A DNA stretch of 64,000 bases from Ramazzottius varieornatus (lineage: Eukaryota > Tardigrada > Eutardigrada > Parachela > Ramazzottiidae), in NCBI GenBank assembly GCA_001949185.1, contig BDGG01000014.1, positions 654,161-718,160 on the forward strand, given 5' to 3'. Every line of letters begins with the position of its first letter. The stretch's first letter is position 1. Made by a program: the position numbers and the translations under genes. This document shows positions 60,393 to 64,000 of this stretch, in pieces. Under the pieces are notes generated by a model. The model made no database searches. It was not told the DNA's origin and saw nothing but the letters and a program-made list of their open reading frames with translations.

Positions 60393-60845
60393 TTATGAGG
60401 TATATTCTACTTCCTCGTTCCAGCCAGTAACCAGAAATACGTGATGGGTCCGGAGATTGCTCCCCTCCCGAGATGACTTTTTCCGTGATGGTTTTTTCCA
60501 GTTATGGTAATGGAAAATTTTCGTAAAGAGCAAAAACGCGCCAGTTACGAGAAGTGGAATCGCTGCATAAGAACTGTTTTGCGAAAGAAAAATCAGCGTG
60601 GGTAGCTTTGCTTCGTAACATCCGTATTCTTGATGGGTTACAGATAGGACACGCCTTCGATGATGGTGCACAAGTACGGCAGGCGGATGACGCGAACAAC
60701 CAAATAGTCGCACATAACAAGAAGGCCGCGGCCAAGTTGATGAATAAGGTCGATCGCGCTGCTGTCCTTGTACGCTAGCTAGTATCAAATACAGGGATAA
60801 ACTGCCAAACAAACTTAGGACCTGAGACTTCTGTCCTGAACTCAT
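60393..60845 (-). CDS. Possible small membrane or secreted protein, unrecognised
   Basis: From an ATG at 60845 the frame is open for 150 codons. It starts with a signal-peptide-like SLFGSLSLYLILASVQG and has one hydrophobic segment (AAIPLLVTGAFLLFTKIF). Another frame of the same strand contains CRTCAPSSKACPICNPSRI, the shape of the second half of a RING finger, so the true coding frame is uncertain and a frameshift may link the two. I cannot assign a family. Confidence 0.3.
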   Translation of the reverse strand: MSSGQKSQVLSLFGSLSLYLILASVQGQQRDRPYSSTWPRPSCYVRLFGCSRHPPAVLVHHHRRRVLSVTHQEYGCYEAKLPTLIFLSQNSSYAAIPLLVTGAFLLFTKIFHYHNWKKPSRKKSSREGSNLRTHHVFLVTGWNEEVEYTS

Positions 60846-60945
60846 GTCGTTTACAGCGTGACTCGAAAATCGAACAGCATTGATAGTGATACACTGTTAG
60901 ATCCCAGATACCCATAGCGCAGAAACGTGCCGATTTGCAGACTTA

Positions 60946-62286
60946 TTAAAAGATCAATGCAAATATGTTGAACATTCGAGATAAAGCTGCAGCTGTACCA
61001 TTACATATCTCTACAAATGATTCGAAGGAAGTGCTCTCTGGTTCAAATATCATCTCATGGCCCGATGTTTTGTTGGAATCAACAGCCGCGGAAATCTTTC
61101 TTGGCCAAAACACTTCCGTTATTTCGGTCTTCCACTCAGTTGCTCCTCGGACAAGGTAGGCATTGTCTTGTCTACAAAAATGAAGCGGGAATGTTCGATC
61201 TTGTCCCAAGTCAGCCAGTTCTATCTCAACCCGATCCTTATTTTTTATTCTAGTAACGCTGATGACACTGAAGGCTCCAGCAATACGGGAGGCCGCTGAG
61301 TCGCTGGGCGCTGCTGCCGTTTGTTCGTACAAAACGAGACTTCCATTTTTTTTATACCAAACTTCGCTATATTGTTGTGATTACTTCTTGCTCCTTTCTT
61401 ACGGCGTCGCTCTCGGTTTGGTCCAGCCAGAACACACTAACGTTGTGACCTCGGCCGGTACTGTTTATGCACTGTATTATGCCCGTTCTTATGCTTTCAC
61501 ACTGTGGTAGTGCTTTGAACTTTGGGAACAGTTCGCTGATGTGGTTCCACGGATCTTGCTCAAAAAGCGGATCTACAATGGGAGAATCGTCAGCGATGTA
61601 AACATATCCTGTTGCGTGATGCCATATTGACGGCTCAAGCGCTGTATACATTTCAGTCTGCTCTGTTACCATCGCCCAGTAGATATCCGGCCACCTGGCA
61701 CAGAGCGATGACCCCAGTATCTTGCTATTTGATGGCTGCTTCTTTGTTCGGTCTTTTTGGGGTCGCTCCGTATGATGCTACGGATGTGAGCACCCAGCAA
61801 GCAGCAGTTAATGTTGTCAGATGCCCCACAACTTCCATGCTCGGTGTCACCGCACTTCCCAAAAAGAGAATGGTACTTGAATCGTTCGAACGTTTCTCCT
61901 GCAAGTTCTTTGAGTATCTCGTCACGCTTTCGTTGCAGGTCTTCCAGCTCTGAAAGGATACTTCGCGCTGCTTCACCGTTTTCCGTCACGGTAAAAGCCG
62001 ACGTCAAATCAACTCCGTCGGCCGTCACGACTCTAGCTGCGTTTTGAGGTATTCCACCATGTGTTATCTTACCAGCGATCCCCGTCATTGCTGCTTGCAA
62101 ATGGTCATAAGGAACCGTTTGCTCCTCCGAACTTCTAAGAAGAAGTTCAAATGCACGAAGAAAAATCGCCATTGTTACGCAACATTCAATCTCTTTTCGC
62201 CACCCTTTGAGCTTTTCGTAGTTGTGCGGAGTACTGCAGACCAGGATCATTCGTTTGAATAATGTCTCCCGACACGAACCTTTCAC
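60946..62286 (-). pseudogene. Unrecognised coding block spread over three frames
   Basis: Three reverse-strand blocks follow without gap: 62286-61666 (206 codons), 61672-61367 (102) and about 61393-60946 (149, opening SQQYSEVWYKKNGSLVLYEQ). Each looks protein-like: GIAGKITHGGIPQNAARVV and a coiled LEDLQRKRDEILKEL in the first, YIADDSPIVDPLFEQDPWN in the second, RVEIELADLGQDRTFPLHF in the third. The blocks overlap rather than being separated by introns, so frameshifts are likelier than splicing. No known domain was recognised. It may be a decayed gene, a transposon-borne protein or a region with indel errors. Confidence 0.4.
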
Positions 62287-62491
62287 AACTTGTTGGAAGA
62301 AATATGTGATGATAAGGTTGTTACAATTTCAATGGATGTCGCAAATGATGAAGCTTTTTGAAATCGCAAACTCTGCAGTGTAAAATAATGCGTCAGTTGA
62401 TCCTGATAGCAAAAAAGGTCTACTCGCAACCCCTGTGCGTCTACGCATTCACTCCTCCTCCCCAGTGGTCAGAACCACCAGCTAGTATCTA

Positions 62492-62610
62492 ACGAAAGCT
62501 CGGCGAAGCGAAAATAATAATTTTCACCGTTCTTCATCGTGGCGAAAAATTTACATTCGCCACGGCGAAAAACAGCGAAAAGCCTTATTTTCGCTTGGCC
62601 GAACCTTCAC
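62492..62610. mobile_element. Short MITE related to the element at 59451-59742
   Basis: The left end (GAAAGCTCGGCGAAGCGA, then AAATAA) and the inverted right end (GTGAAGGTTCGGCCAAGCGA on the other strand) match each other and the termini of the 59.45-kb element. TA lies at both borders (62490-62491 and 62611-62612). It is 119 bp long and has no captured gene piece. Confidence 0.75.
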
Positions 62611-62661
62611 TACTTTTCTCCTGTGATTTTACCATTGCGGACAAAGTGAGCTTGGGACCAA

Positions 62662-63207
62662 TCAAACAATCGAAAATGGAGGCTGGTCCAAAGCCACTCT
62701 ACAGGGAAGTGGCTTTGGCTGCTGTAGAGTGACTTTGGCTGGTCGCAGGGCGGTACAAAAAGCTCCGATCAGAACTTTCGGTGCAGTTAGCTCAAGGTGT
62801 TCGCCTATTCGGAAACCTTCGACAGGCGTTTCTTTGCCGATTGCGACTTCCAAGGACCACGGCCTCCCACAAGGGCACAACCACAGAGGTAGCCAAAGTG
62901 TCGCAGAAAACATCACTGGACAGAGCGGAATCGGCACAGAAACTCCTGTTGCAAGTTTCCCAGGCGAAAAGCTGATTGCACCAGCAGACGTGCTGATCAA
63001 TGCGTTCGACTGTGCCGATCTACGAATTGTTCCTCCATTTTGGTTGTTCGACTGGCCATAGTTTAACAACTTGTTTGCAGTGACACAAGGGTCCAGGTTT
63101 AGACTGGACGTGATGCACTTTAGTCTCGTGTACGTACTGTAAGACACTGCGCCGGTTACTCCGAGTGGCCTAGATCTAGTTTTCGCTAACCTTGTGCTTC
63201 TTCGCAT
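62662..63207 (-). CDS. Open frame of 181 codons, doubtful
   Basis: The frame starts with a basic MRRSTRLAKTRSRPLG and continues without recognisable domain, signal peptide or repeat. No splice context or relatives in the window support it. The complementary strand is open over much of the same stretch, a common by-product of composition. I list it only because of its length. Confidence 0.2.
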   Translation of the reverse strand: MRRSTRLAKTRSRPLGVTGAVSYSTYTRLKCITSSLNLDPCVTANKLLNYGQSNNQNGGTIRRSAQSNALISTSAGAISFSPGKLATGVSVPIPLCPVMFSATLWLPLWLCPCGRPWSLEVAIGKETPVEGFRIGEHLELTAPKVLIGAFCTALRPAKVTLQQPKPLPCRVALDQPPFSIV

Positions 63208-63589
63208 TTGCTAGTCCTAACTTAGTTATACTGGTTCGATCTGGTATTTTTGTTTAAAGCAGGCCTTTGTTTTGCACTCTTGCAGTTCTTCTACGCTCCG
63301 TTTCTTTCACTTCTGCAACTTTGGTGCAGAAAAAGAACCAAAATACACACATGAAGCCAGTCCCGTTACAGCGAGCGTATGACCATATCCTCCGGACAGG
63401 GTGTTTCCAATTACTGTATACTGAATCGTTTTTGACGTTTCAAGAAAGATTCGTTTTTGATCCGGCTTTGGTGCTTGCCGCTCATTGGATAGAGCGTTCT
63501 CCGAACTTGCTATTCTATGTGTTTTCCTGCACTCAACTTTGATTGGTTGATTGGCCAAATTCAAGCAGAAGGGGTAGACCTGAGAAAAG

Positions 63590-63772
63590 TGTGATTAAGT
63601 GTGGTGTGGTGTTTTTCGGTTCGGTGCTTCTCCACACCGAAACTGGTTTTTCGGTGCGAAAGCCACACCACTTTTTCCGGTGTGGTGTGGATCGGATACC
63701 ACTCTTTCGGTGCACCACACCAAACCAAATCGAAAAACCGAAAAAAGTTTCAAAGAGCGAATTCACAATTTA
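63590..63772. repeat. Subterminal repeats at the end of a hAT element
   Basis: The words CACACCGAAA, ACCACACC and TTTTTCGGT recur in both orientations over about 160 bp directly beyond the hAT transposase stop. The same words form palindromes at 43.04-43.12 kb. hAT elements carry such transposase-binding repeats near their ends. I did not find the exact terminus. Confidence 0.45.
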
Positions 63773-64000
63773 TTAATCCGTCATCGACAAATCGAACTGT
63801 GCTGTAGAAAATTCAAAAAAATACCAAGATTTCAAACACATCGAAACTTTCATGGTCTTACTATCTAGTAAACTTTTAGGCTTGGTAACGACCTCACCAG
63901 CACGCGAAAACCATCGCTCAGAGAGGACCGAAGAGGCGCAAACAGCCATAAAGTCAATCACCATTTTTGACATGACAGCTATCTGAATTCAGAAAGAACG
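63773..64000 (-). mobile_element. hAT transposase, C-terminal dimerisation region (runs off the right edge)
   Basis: The reverse strand encodes SKMVIDFMAVCASSVLSERW, then FSRAGEVVTKPKSLLDSKT and CLKSW, ending at a stop at 63773. The order (CASS..SER.FS.AG.....R/K..L) is the hAT C-terminal dimerisation motif. TTCTGAATTCAG upstream of it looks like a splice acceptor, so earlier exons lie beyond the window. It is uncertain whether the element is active. Confidence 0.75.

Overview
The window is nuclear DNA of a small-genome animal, almost certainly a eutardigrade. The strongest evidence is a tandem pair of genes at 37.3-42.2 kb whose C-terminal halves carry the helical repeat region of CAHS (cytosolic abundant heat-soluble) proteins, a family known only from tardigrades. 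Genes are split by many short introns (about 50-400 bp), intergenic spaces are short, and one scaffold gap (49 N) is present. I cannot name the species from the sequence; a Hypsibius-like parachelan would fit. ORF-based reading fails in most places, so the exon chains below were assembled by hand from splice sites, reading phase and homology.

Layout. 0-2.2 kb: 5' end of a 7TM receptor gene and a frameshifted relative. 2.8-4.6 kb: a decayed pogo/Tigger-like DNA transposon with matching terminal inverted repeats. 6.8-8.9 kb: a two-exon gene for a secreted, disordered Pro/Gln-rich protein. 9.3-15.5 kb: a complete six-exon SPRTN (DNA-protein crosslink protease) gene, a broken SPRTN copy, and between them a CAP-PAN secreted protein gene. 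16.3-20.3 kb: an SGK3-type PX-domain kinase in ten exons. 22.5-36.8 kb: a family of secreted lipocalin-like proteins (two intact genes, two pseudogenes, one split by a foldback element), interrupted by a winged-helix gene, a RING-H2 gene, a CACTA-like transposase relic and a broken acidic gene. 37.3-42.2 kb: the CAHS pair. 44.6-47.7 kb: a natriuretic-receptor-like ectodomain protein with no cyclase. 48.1-49.8 kb: an aldo-keto reductase. 49.9-53.6 kb: a 15-exon SLC6 transporter. 55.2-57.0 kb: FEZ/UNC-76. 58.1-59.1 kb: a se­ven-exon His/Gly-rich secreted protein. 59.4-64 kb: MITEs, an unrecognised multi-frame coding block and the C-terminus of a hAT transposase.

Functionally, the region joins housekeeping genes (SPRTN, SGK3, AKR, SLC6, FEZ) with lineage-restricted secreted or stress proteins (lipocalin-like, CAHS, the disordered Pro/Gln-rich protein, the His-rich protein). 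There is no operon logic here; the clusters reflect tandem duplication. Between genes and in introns there is a recurrent dyad-symmetric element with a fixed 26-27 nt spacer, and several distinct small inverted-repeat transposons, one of which carries a piece of the neighbouring His-rich gene.
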